Source: a bacterium
GTDB lineage: Bacteria > Bacillota > Bacilli > Lactobacillales > Streptococcaceae
NCBI GenBank assembly: GCA_905221205.1
Contig: CAJNCG010000001.1
Span: 496,001-560,000, forward strand
Direction of reading: 5' to 3'
Length of the DNA stretch: 64,000 nucleotides
The notes under the pieces: generated by a model
Told to the model about the DNA's origin: nothing
Database searches by the model: none
What the model saw: only the letters and a program-made list of their open reading frames with translations
Shown here: one piece after another, positions 8,524 to 16,425 of the stretch
Numbering within the stretch: the first letter of the stretch is position 1
Layout: the number at the start of each line of letters is the position of its first letter
Made by a program: the position numbers and the translations under genes

Positions 8524-10860
8524 TTATTTTCTGGCTTGATAGCGACTTGTCAGGATGAAAATTACGGTAAAGACCAGCATCATGGCCCCATAGACAGGCA
8601 GTGTTTGTCCTGTTAATGTCGAAATTTCAAGCAGTTTTTGGATTCTTGGGAAGAGAGCTGTAGCTAGGAAGCCTCCTACTGACCAGACAATCAAGAGGAC
8701 ACGCCAAAGGGTAAATGGCATGCAGGCTCTAAATACGGATAAGAAACCGATAGACCCAAGTAGATAATAGAGGAGGGTTGAGATTTCTATCTCAGACCAG
8801 CCTTGACTACTTCCAAATAGTTTCACAAAAAGAACGCTGAACACGACCATCAGTGCACTTGGTAGGGCACGAAGCATGGACCTTCTGAGGAAGTTTGGCT
8901 CGACAGGCTTGATATTTCGTTCAAAAGTCAGAACGAATGGTGGGAAACCTTCCACAAATTGGTCGATCATGGTAATCTGGATCGGAATGAAAGGGAAAAT
9001 CAAGATCCACTCTGACCGCCCTAGAAGAGCACTGGCAATACAAATCACCGCGAGCAAGAAAGAATAGATGGTCTTGATCAAGAAAATCGGTGCAATGTGG
9101 GCGATGTTATTAACCACGCGACGACCTTCAAAGAGAATCTCAGGAACATCATTAAAGTCAGAGTTCAAGAGAACTAGATTAGCAATCTGACGAGTCGCAG
9201 GGTCTCCCTCAGCCATCACGATAGAACAATCTGCCTCACGAAGAGCCAGGATATCATTGACTCCGTCCCCTGTCATAGCCGTTGTATGCCCTGCTTTTTT
9301 CAGAGTTTGGATGATGAGTTTCTTTTGATGAGGGGAAACACGACCGAAAATGGCTGTTTCTTCAGCCATGGCAATCAATTCCTCATCCGTGATTTTCGAG
9401 CAATCTACATAGCTGTGGTAGTCCGCAAAGCCAGCCTTCTGAGCAATACTGGAAACTGTAACCGGATTGTCACCAGAGATAATCTTGAGTCCCACTTCTT
9501 GAGAACGGAGATAATCTAGCGTCTCAGCTGCTCCTTCTCGTATCGGGTCCAAGATTTCTAGCAAAGCCAGAGCCTGAATATCAGAAGGTTTTTGTGGTTT
9601 GTGGTGGTCTAGTTTTTCCTGACTGAGGGCTAAAACCAAGACACGTGATCCTCTTTCCAAAGCCTCTCTGGCTTCTGGGACTTCAGAGTCCAGCAACATC
9701 TCAGGCGCACCTAGGAAAACTGTCCCCAGACTTTCCAATTCCATTGCTCCCCACTTGCGGTCGCTTGAGAAAGGAAGATTCGAAAGCATAGGGTAGGCTA
9801 CCTGACCTTGGAAACGCTGGCGAATAGCTTGAGCTGTTGGATTCTTATCCTCACTATGGGCCATATAGCTTGTCAGGATACTGGCAATAGCCTCATCACC
9901 ATAAGTTTCCGTCAGCGGAAGAACAGCCTCCACCTGCATCTTTCCTTGGGTGATGGTACCCGTCTTGTCCAGACAGAGCATATCCACGCGCGCCAAGGTC
10001 TCAACAGAGTACATCTCCTGTACCAAGACCTTTTTCAAGCCCAGCTTAATCACCGCAGTCAAGAGCGAAGTAATGGTCAGAAGGGCAATTCCCTTGGGCA
10101 ACATTCCCAAAAGGGCTGTCGACGAATTTACAACGGATGACTTGAGAGGCAAGCCTTTTAAAAGTAAGGCTTCTAGCAAGAGAGCCAGACCAAAAGGAAT
10201 GATAATCTTCCCAGTAAAACCGGCTAGCTTGTCAAGTGATTTCATGATACGGGAGTTGATTGGTTTCACTGTCTTGGCTTCCAACATGAGTTTGGCAGCA
10301 TAGTTGTCAGCACCGACATGGTGGACTTGAGCCAAAACTGACCCACTGGCTAGGAAACTTCCAGACAAGAGCAAGGCGTCAACTTCCTTTTGCACCAAAT
10401 CACTTTCCCCCGTCAACATGGCTTCATTGACTTCCGCAAATCCTTCCAGAACCAAGGCATCACTGGGAATCTGCTCCCCAGCAGACAAACGAATGACGTC
10501 TCCTAGCACCAATTCTTCAGGATTGAGGGCAACTTCCTGTCCATCACGAATGGTTTTGACCTTTTCCTTGGTCATGAGATTGAGCTTATCGACCATGTGT
10601 TTAGCTCGCAGCTCGGTCACAATCCCAGAAAAAGCGTTAAAGCAGATAACAGCAAAGAAGACCAGATTGCTCCAAGCCTGCACAAAGGCTAGTGCCAAAG
10701 CAATGGCAAAGTTCAAAGCGTTAAAAAGGGTAAAGACATTTCGTTTAACGATTTGCCAAGTGCTGGTACTGGCCGATGCGGTAAAATCATTGACCAAGCC
10801 CTTAGCCTGTCTTTCCTTGACTTCTCTTTGGGTTAATCCCATAATCTTATTTTTATCCAT
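8524..10860 (-). CDS. Cation-translocating P-type ATPase (CtpE-like)
   Basis: A 778-aa P-type pump in the cytoplasmic membrane. The actuator TGES is at residues 150-153, the phosphorylation motif DKTGT at 298-302, and the hinge TGDGVNDILAL further on. The membrane helix before the phosphorylation domain carries MLPKGIALLT, so the usual PEG (E) is a lysine. There is no N-terminal heavy-metal domain and no CPC motif. It resembles CtpE-type calcium pumps rather than copper or zinc pumps, but ion specificity is an inference. It is a monocistronic leftward gene divergent from the acyltransferase. Confidence 0.88.
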   Translation of the reverse strand: MDKNKIMGLTQREVKERQAKGLVNDFTASASTSTWQIVKRNVFTLFNALNFAIALALAFVQAWSNLVFFAVICFNAFSGIVTELRAKHMVDKLNLMTKEKVKTIRDGQEVALNPEELVLGDVIRLSAGEQIPSDALVLEGFAEVNEAMLTGESDLVQKEVDALLLSGSFLASGSVLAQVHHVGADNYAAKLMLEAKTVKPINSRIMKSLDKLAGFTGKIIIPFGLALLLEALLLKGLPLKSSVVNSSTALLGMLPKGIALLTITSLLTAVIKLGLKKVLVQEMYSVETLARVDMLCLDKTGTITQGKMQVEAVLPLTETYGDEAIASILTSYMAHSEDKNPTAQAIRQRFQGQVAYPMLSNLPFSSDRKWGAMELESLGTVFLGAPEMLLDSEVPEAREALERGSRVLVLALSQEKLDHHKPQKPSDIQALALLEILDPIREGAAETLDYLRSQEVGLKIISGDNPVTVSSIAQKAGFADYHSYVDCSKITDEELIAMAEETAIFGRVSPHQKKLIIQTLKKAGHTTAMTGDGVNDILALREADCSIVMAEGDPATRQIANLVLLNSDFNDVPEILFEGRRVVNNIAHIAPIFLIKTIYSFLLAVICIASALLGRSEWILIFPFIPIQITMIDQFVEGFPPFVLTFERNIKPVEPNFLRRSMLRALPSALMVVFSVLFVKLFGSSQGWSEIEISTLLYYLLGSIGFLSVFRACMPFTLWRVLLIVWSVGGFLATALFPRIQKLLEISTLTGQTLPVYGAMMLVFTVIFILTSRYQARK

Positions 10861-10992
10861 AAATTATATCATATCATTTTTTTTAACATAATTCTAATCT
10901 CATCCCAAATATGCACCTAGTCAAGGGAAAAGTTTGCCAGCTCTCCTTTGATAAGGTATAATAATAACAAGAAAACAATCGAAGGAGATCGC

Positions 10993-11742
10993 ATGTTTTA
11001 TACTTATTTACGTGGATTGGTTGTATTGCTCCTATGGTCCATCAATGGCAATGCCCACTATCATAATACTGATAAAATTCCCAATCAAGATGAAAATTAT
11101 ATCCTGGTGGCGCCTCACCGCACCTGGTGGGATCCTGTTTATATGGCCTTTGCGACCAAGCCAAAACAGTTCATCTTTATGGCCAAAAAAGAACTCTTTA
11201 CCAACCGTATCTTTGGTTGGTGGATCCGTATGTGTGGTGCCTTTCCTATCGACCGGGAAAATCCTAGCGCTTCTGCCATCAAATACCCTATCAATGTCCT
11301 CAAAAAAAGTGACCGCTCTCTCATCATGTTTCCAAGTGGAAGCCGTCACTCCAACGATGTCAAGGGTGGAGTTGCCTTGATTGCCAAAATGGCCAAGGTC
11401 CGTATCATGCCGGTTACCTACACAGGTCCTATGACTTTGAAGGGCTTGGTTAGCCGTGAACGTGTCGATATGAACTTTGGAAATCCAATTGATATCTCAG
11501 ATATCAAGAAAATGAATGATGAAGGCATTGAAACAGTCGCTAATCGTATCCAAGCAGAATTCCAACGTTTGGACAAAGAAACCAAACAATGGCACAATAA
11601 TAAAAAACCGAACCCACTCTGGTGGTTTATCCGCATCCCTGCCCTCATCCTTGCCATTATCCTTGCTATCTTAACCATCACCTTTAGCTTTATCGCAAGC
11701 TTCATCTGGAATCCAGATAAGAAAAGAGAGGATCTTAGTTAA
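10993..11742 (+). CDS. 1-acyl-sn-glycerol-3-phosphate acyltransferase-like protein
   Basis: A 249-aa PlsC-fold enzyme that would acylate lysophosphatidate or a related lipid at the membrane. The catalytic block is APHRTWWDP (HxxxxD form), the second motif FPIDRENPSA, and the third MFPSGSRHS in place of the usual FPEG. It has an N-terminal hydrophobic helix and a C-terminal one (LILAIILAILTITFSFIAS). I chose the ATG at 10993 preceded by GAAGGAG; a longer frame from 10948 has no ribosome site. It ends in a bidirectional terminator shared with the esterase. Confidence 0.87.
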   Translation: MFYTYLRGLVVLLLWSINGNAHYHNTDKIPNQDENYILVAPHRTWWDPVYMAFATKPKQFIFMAKKELFTNRIFGWWIRMCGAFPIDRENPSASAIKYPINVLKKSDRSLIMFPSGSRHSNDVKGGVALIAKMAKVRIMPVTYTGPMTLKGLVSRERVDMNFGNPIDISDIKKMNDEGIETVANRIQAEFQRLDKETKQWHNNKKPNPLWWFIRIPALILAIILAILTITFSFIASFIWNPDKKREDLS

Positions 11743-11753
11743 AAAATACAACA

Positions 11754-11776
11754 ATCCCTTGGCAAAAGCCAAGGGA
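11754..11776. terminator. Bidirectional terminator
   Basis: Perfect 10-bp stem ATCCCTTGGC / GCCAAGGGAT with an AAAA loop. It has an A-rich left flank and a T-rich right flank, and it separates the convergent acyltransferase and esterase genes. Confidence 0.9.
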
Positions 11777-11784
11777 TAATTCTT

Positions 11785-12477
11785 TTATTTGATTTTCCAT
11801 TTTTGGGCCAACCAGCTAGAAAAGGCTAAAAATCGCTCAGCTACTTGTTCATGGTGTCCATAAGGATCAAAGACAAACTGACTGTTCGGATAGCGTTTTT
11901 GAAGACCGGTATGGATCTGTTCAGCATAGACCGGTGCTTGAGCCAAGCGATTGCTATGATTGGCTCCTTCTGTTTGCCCATTCTGTAAATACAGCAAACA
12001 ATCCAAATTTTTCACATTTTCTTCCTTGCAGTAGGTCACAAAATCAGGATACCAAAAGGAACCGCAGATCGAAAAGACACAGGAAACCTTGTCAAAGCTG
12101 AAAAGACTGTAGACTGCCGCCAAACCACCTAGTGAATAACCACCATAAGCAAGGCAATTTTTGTCCAGGCGATAAAGCGACTGCAGCTTGTCTAAAAGAC
12201 CTCCAAATAAATAATCATGATAGGCATTTGCCTGACCACCAAAATCTGGAGCCCCATCTCTCAGAGCAGCTGCCTTCCAGGGCGTGTAGTCGTCTAGGCG
12301 ATTTTTAGAGGTCAAGCCCACTAAAATCACAGATTCTGAAAGGGAAGATAGAAAATCCAAGTTTCCATCATTCAAGAGAATCGCTGGATAGGTTTGATTG
12401 GGATCATAGGTTGAAGGCAGGCTGACCTTGACTTGGATTCCTTCCCAATCAAACTCATTATTTATTGATAAAGTCAT
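11785..12477 (-). CDS. Fes/IroE-like esterase, probable siderophore hydrolase
   Basis: A 230-aa alpha/beta hydrolase of the esterase-D/Fes type. The nucleophile elbow is AYGGYSLGGLAAVYS, there is an early PAILLNDGN segment, and the C-terminal PYGHHEQVAERF supplies a plausible catalytic His. It has no signal peptide, so it is cytosolic. It is last in a permease-ATPase-lipoprotein-esterase operon, which suggests it hydrolyses an imported ferric siderophore to free iron. The ATG at 12477 overlaps the lipoprotein 3' end by 20 bases; a TTG at 12498 is an alternative start. Substrate is inferred from context. Confidence 0.78.
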   Translation of the reverse strand: MTLSINNEFDWEGIQVKVSLPSTYDPNQTYPAILLNDGNLDFLSSLSESVILVGLTSKNRLDDYTPWKAAALRDGAPDFGGQANAYHDYLFGGLLDKLQSLYRLDKNCLAYGGYSLGGLAAVYSLFSFDKVSCVFSICGSFWYPDFVTYCKEENVKNLDCLLYLQNGQTEGANHSNRLAQAPVYAEQIHTGLQKRYPNSQFVFDPYGHHEQVAERFLAFSSWLAQKWKIK

Positions 12478-13468
12478 TGATTTTCTCAAGGGAATCAATC
12501 ACTGCTGGACCATAATCCATCAACTCATCGTAAGAGATAGTCATGATTTTTTGATTCTTAATAGCAGGAACACCTTCCAAAACAGCATTTGCCTTCATCA
12601 ACTCTACTGCTTTTTCATCCAATTTTTTATTGCGATCGCTGGTTACATAGATAATCAACTCAGGATCCATTGACACAAGATTTTCCAAGGTCAAGCCTGA
12701 TGTTCCCGTTGCAACGTTGGTATAACCAAGTTGATTCAACAAGCTCTCTTGCAAAGCAGACTTGTAAGCGCCGAAGGTTTCGTCATTATAAGCAACCATA
12801 ATCAAAGCCTTTTTCTTTTCACCTTGGCTTGCTGGATTTGCTTTCTTAACAGCATCAATTTTAGCTTGTAATTGGGCTGCGTATTCATTAGCCTTGTCCT
12901 GAACATTAAAAATCATTCCAAGATTTTTAACATCTTCTACGATATTCCCCAAATCTTGCTGAATCGTTGAGAGAGAAGCTTTTTGTGTATAAACTGGGAT
13001 TTTGTTTTCATTCCAAGTGCTAACTGTCCCCAAGGATTTTTCAGAAAACATCATGTTTCGACCCATCACAGCGTCTGGCTCATAAGAAAGGACTGTCTCT
13101 TGTGAGACTGTTTTTTTATCCCCAATTTGAGGAATAGTCGCAATCGCGTCCTTGTATTTGTCCGTCACAGCATTGTCAGGGTTGAGCATGCCAGCAATTT
13201 TATCTTTCAAACCTAGTTCCAATAAGATTTCAGTGGTTGAAAGATTGTTGGTGATCACTTTTTCAGGTGCCTTGTCAAAGACTTGTTCAACTTCATTTCC
13301 CTTAGCATCATAAGTTTTGATCGTTAACGGATAAGTCGTATCTGTGCTGGCCTTTTGACTTGTTTCTGCGCTTGATTGTGTCGTAGCTTTTTCTGTAGTA
13401 GTGTTGCCACAAGCTGCCAAAGTTAAGGTAGCTACTGTTACGAGTAAAATGCTTAGTGTTTTTTTCAT
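12458..13468 (-). CDS. Iron-siderophore ABC transporter substrate-binding lipoprotein
   Basis: A 336-aa class III periplasmic-type binding protein of the FepB/FhuD fold. The signal peptide ends in the lipobox TLAACGN, with lipidated Cys near residue 20, followed by a Thr/Ser-rich linker. The body has the VITNNLSTTEILLELGLKD N-lobe motif, PQIGDKKTVSQETVLSYEPD, and a long connecting helix region. It would capture a ferric chelate outside the cell and pass it to the adjacent permease. It differs from my memory of PiaA and PiuA, so I give no symbol. Confidence 0.88.
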   Translation of the reverse strand: MKKTLSILLVTVATLTLAACGNTTTEKATTQSSAETSQKASTDTTYPLTIKTYDAKGNEVEQVFDKAPEKVITNNLSTTEILLELGLKDKIAGMLNPDNAVTDKYKDAIATIPQIGDKKTVSQETVLSYEPDAVMGRNMMFSEKSLGTVSTWNENKIPVYTQKASLSTIQQDLGNIVEDVKNLGMIFNVQDKANEYAAQLQAKIDAVKKANPASQGEKKKALIMVAYNDETFGAYKSALQESLLNQLGYTNVATGTSGLTLENLVSMDPELIIYVTSDRNKKLDEKAVELMKANAVLEGVPAIKNQKIMTISYDELMDYGPAVIDSLEKINDFINK

Positions 13469-13487
13469 CTAGTTTTCCTTTTCATTC

Positions 13488-14243
13488 TTATAAATAGTGA
13501 ATCATGGCTTGCTGATCCTCAGTCCAAGTAACCTGACTTTGAACTCCATATACAGTTTGCAATGACTCTGGGGTGATGGTCTCCTTTGGAGTCCCTTGGT
13601 AAAGGATTTCCCCCTCTTTCATCAGATAGATATAATCCGAATAGCGACAAGCAAGTTGAATATCATGCAGGACAGCTAGAACATTGACCTTGAGCTCCTT
13701 CACAATGGCCAACAAGTCTAGCTGATACTTGATATCCAAATGATTGGTAGGTTCATCCAGGAGCAAAAGAGTCGGTTCTTGCGCCAAGGCGCGGGCTAAC
13801 AAGACTCGCTGCTTCTCTCCCCCTGACAGGGACGAATAGAGACGAGTTTTCTTCTCTAGCATATCCACCTTGACAAGAGCATCTTGAACGAGGGCATAAT
13901 CCCTTTCCTTTTCCCTCTGTAAAAAAGAGAGATGGGGAGTTCTTCCCAGCAAGACAATTTCCTCAACTGTACAATCAAACTGCAACTGATTAAACTGGGT
14001 CACAACTGCCATTTGCTTGGCTGTTTCTTTGAGCGTCCATTGTTCAAGAGGTTTTCCATCTAGGCTTATCAAGCCTTTGTCCGCCTTTTCCTGACGATAG
14101 AGGAGTTTAAGCAGGCTGGTTTTCCCACTTCCATTTGGTCCTAGTATCGTATGAAATTGATGCCCTTCAACCTTAAGAGAAACTCCTTTGAGGATTTTTT
14201 TCTCTCCTAGTCCAAAGTGGATATCCTGACAAATCAAATCCAT
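13488..14243 (-). CDS. Siderophore ABC transporter ATPase (FecE/FepC-like)
   Basis: A 251-aa nucleotide-binding subunit powering the adjacent FecCD-type permease. It has Walker A GPNGSGKTSLL (about residues 35-45), signature LSGGEKQR, Walker B LLLLDEPTNHLD and the switch His in LAVLHDIQLA. Length and motif spacing are standard for iron-chelate importers. It starts one base from the permease stop, which gives tight coupling, and the lipoprotein gene follows 19 bases further on. Confidence 0.93.
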   Translation of the reverse strand: MDLICQDIHFGLGEKKILKGVSLKVEGHQFHTILGPNGSGKTSLLKLLYRQEKADKGLISLDGKPLEQWTLKETAKQMAVVTQFNQLQFDCTVEEIVLLGRTPHLSFLQREKERDYALVQDALVKVDMLEKKTRLYSSLSGGEKQRVLLARALAQEPTLLLLDEPTNHLDIKYQLDLLAIVKELKVNVLAVLHDIQLACRYSDYIYLMKEGEILYQGTPKETITPESLQTVYGVQSQVTWTEDQQAMIHYL

Positions 14244-14244
14244 A

Positions 14245-15291
14245 TCAAACCTTCACCTCCCTTCGCCTACCTCCAACAATGTAAATAAAGAAGGGAGCAC
14301 CTACTAAGGCCGTGAAAATACCAATTGGCAGCTCAGCATTTGGAATAGTGACACGAGAGAGTACATCTGCCCAGATAACGAAAAGGGCACCTAGTAAAGT
14401 CGCAACAGGAAAAAGTCTCCTGTAATTCGTTCCTACTAACCCTCGAGCTAAGTGAGGAGTAATGAGACCAACAAATCCAATAATCCCACAGGTTGCCACT
14501 AAGACTGCTGTCAGCACAGCCACCATTGTCACATAAAGATACCAATAAAAGCGTAAGGGAATCCCCAAAGTTAAAGCAGCCTCATCTCCCATCATCATCG
14601 CATTGAAAACACGATACTGAGTAGAGAAAAATAGAAAGGCCATTCCTACTACTATAGTTGGCAGAGCCAAGTCTGCCCAGGTAGTCCCGGCAAGCGAACC
14701 CATAGTCCAAAACTTAATGGTCATCACACTGTCCGCGTTAGCTCCAACTGAGATAATAAAGTTGGAAAATGCCAGAAAAAGAGCATTGACTACCGTTCCT
14801 GATAAGATCAGACTAGAAGTCGTCATCCGTCCCTGCATAGAGGCAATGATGAGGACAGCAATTGTTGCCAAAATAGCGCCAAGAAAAGCGCCAAGGCTAA
14901 TCATCACTTTTAAACCAAGAATGATGCTCAAGGTTGCTCCTAGAGTTGCACCCGCAGAGATTCCTAAGACATAGGGCTCCGCTATGGGGTTGTTTACCGT
15001 GGACTGCATCACACTACCACACATAGAAAGGCCTGCTCCTACTATCAGACCTAACAATACTCGAGGGAATCTCATGCTCCATACAATGGCAAGAGTGGAC
15101 TTGGAAACCTCTCCTATCTCAAGAGGAAATCCCAACCTGCTCAAAATAATCCGATAGGTATCGCCTAGATCAATCGCAACGGATCCCATTGAAACTGCTA
15201 GAAAGAGGGAAATTCCTAAAACAGCTAGCAAAATACCTAAAAGCAACACGAATTGCAGATCCTGTCGGCTTCCAGAAAATTTGGAAAGCAT
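14245..15291 (-). CDS. FecCD-family iron-siderophore permease
   Basis: A 348-aa polytopic protein with about ten transmembrane helices. The BtuC/FecCD signatures are visible: RFPRVLLGLIVGAGLSMCGS, NPIAEPYVLGISAGA and CGIIGFVGLITPHLARGLVG. It is the only permease gene in the operon, so it presumably works as a homodimer, unlike two-permease systems such as Piu and Pia. It is first in the operon. Upstream lies an AT-rich stretch with a plausible TATACC/TATTTT promoter region, but I cannot point to a regulator site. Confidence 0.92.
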   Translation of the reverse strand: MLSKFSGSRQDLQFVLLLGILLAVLGISLFLAVSMGSVAIDLGDTYRIILSRLGFPLEIGEVSKSTLAIVWSMRFPRVLLGLIVGAGLSMCGSVMQSTVNNPIAEPYVLGISAGATLGATLSIILGLKVMISLGAFLGAILATIAVLIIASMQGRMTTSSLILSGTVVNALFLAFSNFIISVGANADSVMTIKFWTMGSLAGTTWADLALPTIVVGMAFLFFSTQYRVFNAMMMGDEAALTLGIPLRFYWYLYVTMVAVLTAVLVATCGIIGFVGLITPHLARGLVGTNYRRLFPVATLLGALFVIWADVLSRVTIPNAELPIGIFTALVGAPFFIYIVGGRRREVKV

Positions 15292-15592
15292 GCAAACCTC
15301 CTTTGATAGAATCTTAAAAATTTAGAAAATTCTCATGAAAAGTATACCATATTTTTAACTATGGAACAAGCTGAGAAAAATGAATATAGTTGCTTTTACA
15401 GTATCAAAAACCGCAACAGAGAACAATACTTGAGTATATCGAGGTAAGGCGACAACATAAAAAGCCCTCTGAAGTCAGAGAGCTTAATTCTTGCTGGATA
15501 AAACGTTTATAGACTAGGCGACAAGCCGAAGATTGTACTGATGGTACATCGAGACGAAGTCAACGAAGTATAGAAACGTTTTAGACGCAAGA
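15292..15592. other. Intergenic region with large imperfect inverted repeat
   Basis: The stretch between the siderophore permease and rpsO. Next to rpsO (about 15491-15592) two arms containing AAAACGTTT face each other. On the minus strand they read CTTGCGTCTAAAACGTTT and AAACGTTTTATCCAGCAAG. They enclose a smaller TGTAC/GTACA hairpin. The rpsO terminator follows. A short segment at 15424-15455 (TACTTGAGTA ... AAGGCGACAAC) resembles the inner part of a BOX element. The rest is AT-rich promoter DNA for the permease. Confidence 0.6.
15457..15486 (-). terminator. rpsO terminator
   Basis: On the minus strand the stem AAGCTCTCTG / CAGAGGGCTT, with one mismatch, is followed by TTTTT. It lies about 107 bases past the rpsO stop, after a large structured segment. 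Confidence 0.85.
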
Positions 15593-15862
15593 TTAGCGAC
15601 GAAGTCCTAGAGAGTTGATCAACTCACGGTAACGGTTAACGTCGTTTTTACGCAAGTATGCAAGCAAGTTACGACGACGACCGATTTTCTTCATCAATCC
15701 ACGGTAAGTAGCGTGGTCTTTTTTGTGTTGTTTGATGTGTTCGTTAAGGTGGTTGATTTCCCAAGTAAGGACAGCAACTTGAACCTCTACTGAACCTGTA
15801 TCACCTTCGTGACGTGCATATTGTGCGATGATTTCATTTTTTTTCTCTTTTGAGATTGCCAT
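15593..15862 (-). CDS. rpsO: 30S ribosomal protein S15
   Basis: An 89-aa small-subunit protein binding the 16S rRNA central domain. It has the standard length, starts [20 protein letters not shown], contains the conserved [14 protein letters not shown] segment and [11 protein letters not shown], and ends [13 protein letters not shown] ribosome site AAAAAGGAG precedes the ATG. It is monocistronic, with an unusual structured 3' region before its terminator and a hairpin in the leader. Confidence 0.98.
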   Translation of the reverse strand: MAISKEKKNEIIAQYARHEGDTGSVEVQVAVLTWEINHLNEHIKQHKKDHATYRGLMKKIGRRRNLLAYLRKNDVNRYRELINSLGLRR

Positions 15863-15892
15863 GATGTTTCTCCTTTTTATTTGGCTTCATCC

Positions 15893-15925
15893 GAGTGACA
15901 GGTTGGCATGCCTGCAACCAAGAAG
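15893..15925 (-). promoter_or_regulatory. Hairpin in rpsO leader, possible S15 autoregulatory element
   Basis: On the minus strand GGTTGCA and TGCCAACC pair around a GGCA loop, about 40 bases upstream of the rpsO ribosome site, followed by GTCACTCGGATGAAGCC. S15 leaders in several bacteria bind S15 through such structures. Assignment here is by position and pairing only. Confidence 0.35.
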
Positions 15926-16100
15926 AAGTTATTTGTCTTTACGACAGTTCTTATTCTACCAATAACTACCTTCTTTGTCAACAGATTTACTTTCTTTCTC
16001 TTTGCTTCACCAGCATAATAGAGATACTCAACTTCTTCTAAAGATTACCATTCCTAATTCTACCCCTCAACAAGGAAATTCAAAAAAATCTACAAATATC

Positions 16101-16128
16101 TTGAAAATTTTCACAATCATGCTATAAT
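16101..16128 (+). promoter_or_regulatory. thrS promoter
   Basis: TTGAAA, a 16-bp spacer and TATAAT, with an extended -10 TGC directly before it. It lies just ahead of the T-box leader. Confidence 0.8.
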
Positions 16129-16129
16129 A

Positions 16130-16347
16130 ATCCATAGAGACAAGTCATTTAGTCCCTTTCTACTAGAGAGTGCGTGGTTGCTGGAAACGCATAGGAGGCC
16201 TAAACTGATACTACTCTTGAGTTTTTATGAAAACATAAAACGGTGGCCACGTTAGAGCCAATCAGAGGTGTCCCTCTTTTTTGAGGAACATAAATGAAGG
16301 TGGAACCACGTTGCGACGTCCTTTCGAGGATGTCGCTTTTTGTTTTT
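16130..16347 (+). promoter_or_regulatory. T-box riboswitch upstream of thrS
   Basis: A tRNA-sensing leader. The conserved T-box sequence GAAGGTGGAACCACG lies at about 16296-16310. It is followed by a terminator, GCGACGTCCT / AGGATGTCGC plus T-run, at 16313-16347. Upstream are the AGAG and GGAAAC elements of stem I and a segment with repeated ACT threonine codons (about 16205-16216), which is where the specifier should be. Uncharged tRNA-Thr should stabilise the antiterminator and raise thrS expression. Confidence 0.93.
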
Positions 16348-16425
16348 CTAGCTTTCACAATCCTATGTCCCTGTTTTCAGAATAGGGTTAACACATTCGT
16401 TAATAATATAAGTAAGGAGAACATC

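Noticed and set aside
11012..11380. Overlapping 122-codon plus-strand ORF in the acyltransferase gene
   Set aside because: It is a shifted frame of a clear PlsC-family gene, with no ribosome site and no recognisable motif.
16294..16425. A 44-codon N-terminal extension of thrS
   Set aside because: It would begin inside the T-box sequence and read through the terminator hairpin. The conserved TGS start and a good ribosome site are at 16426.
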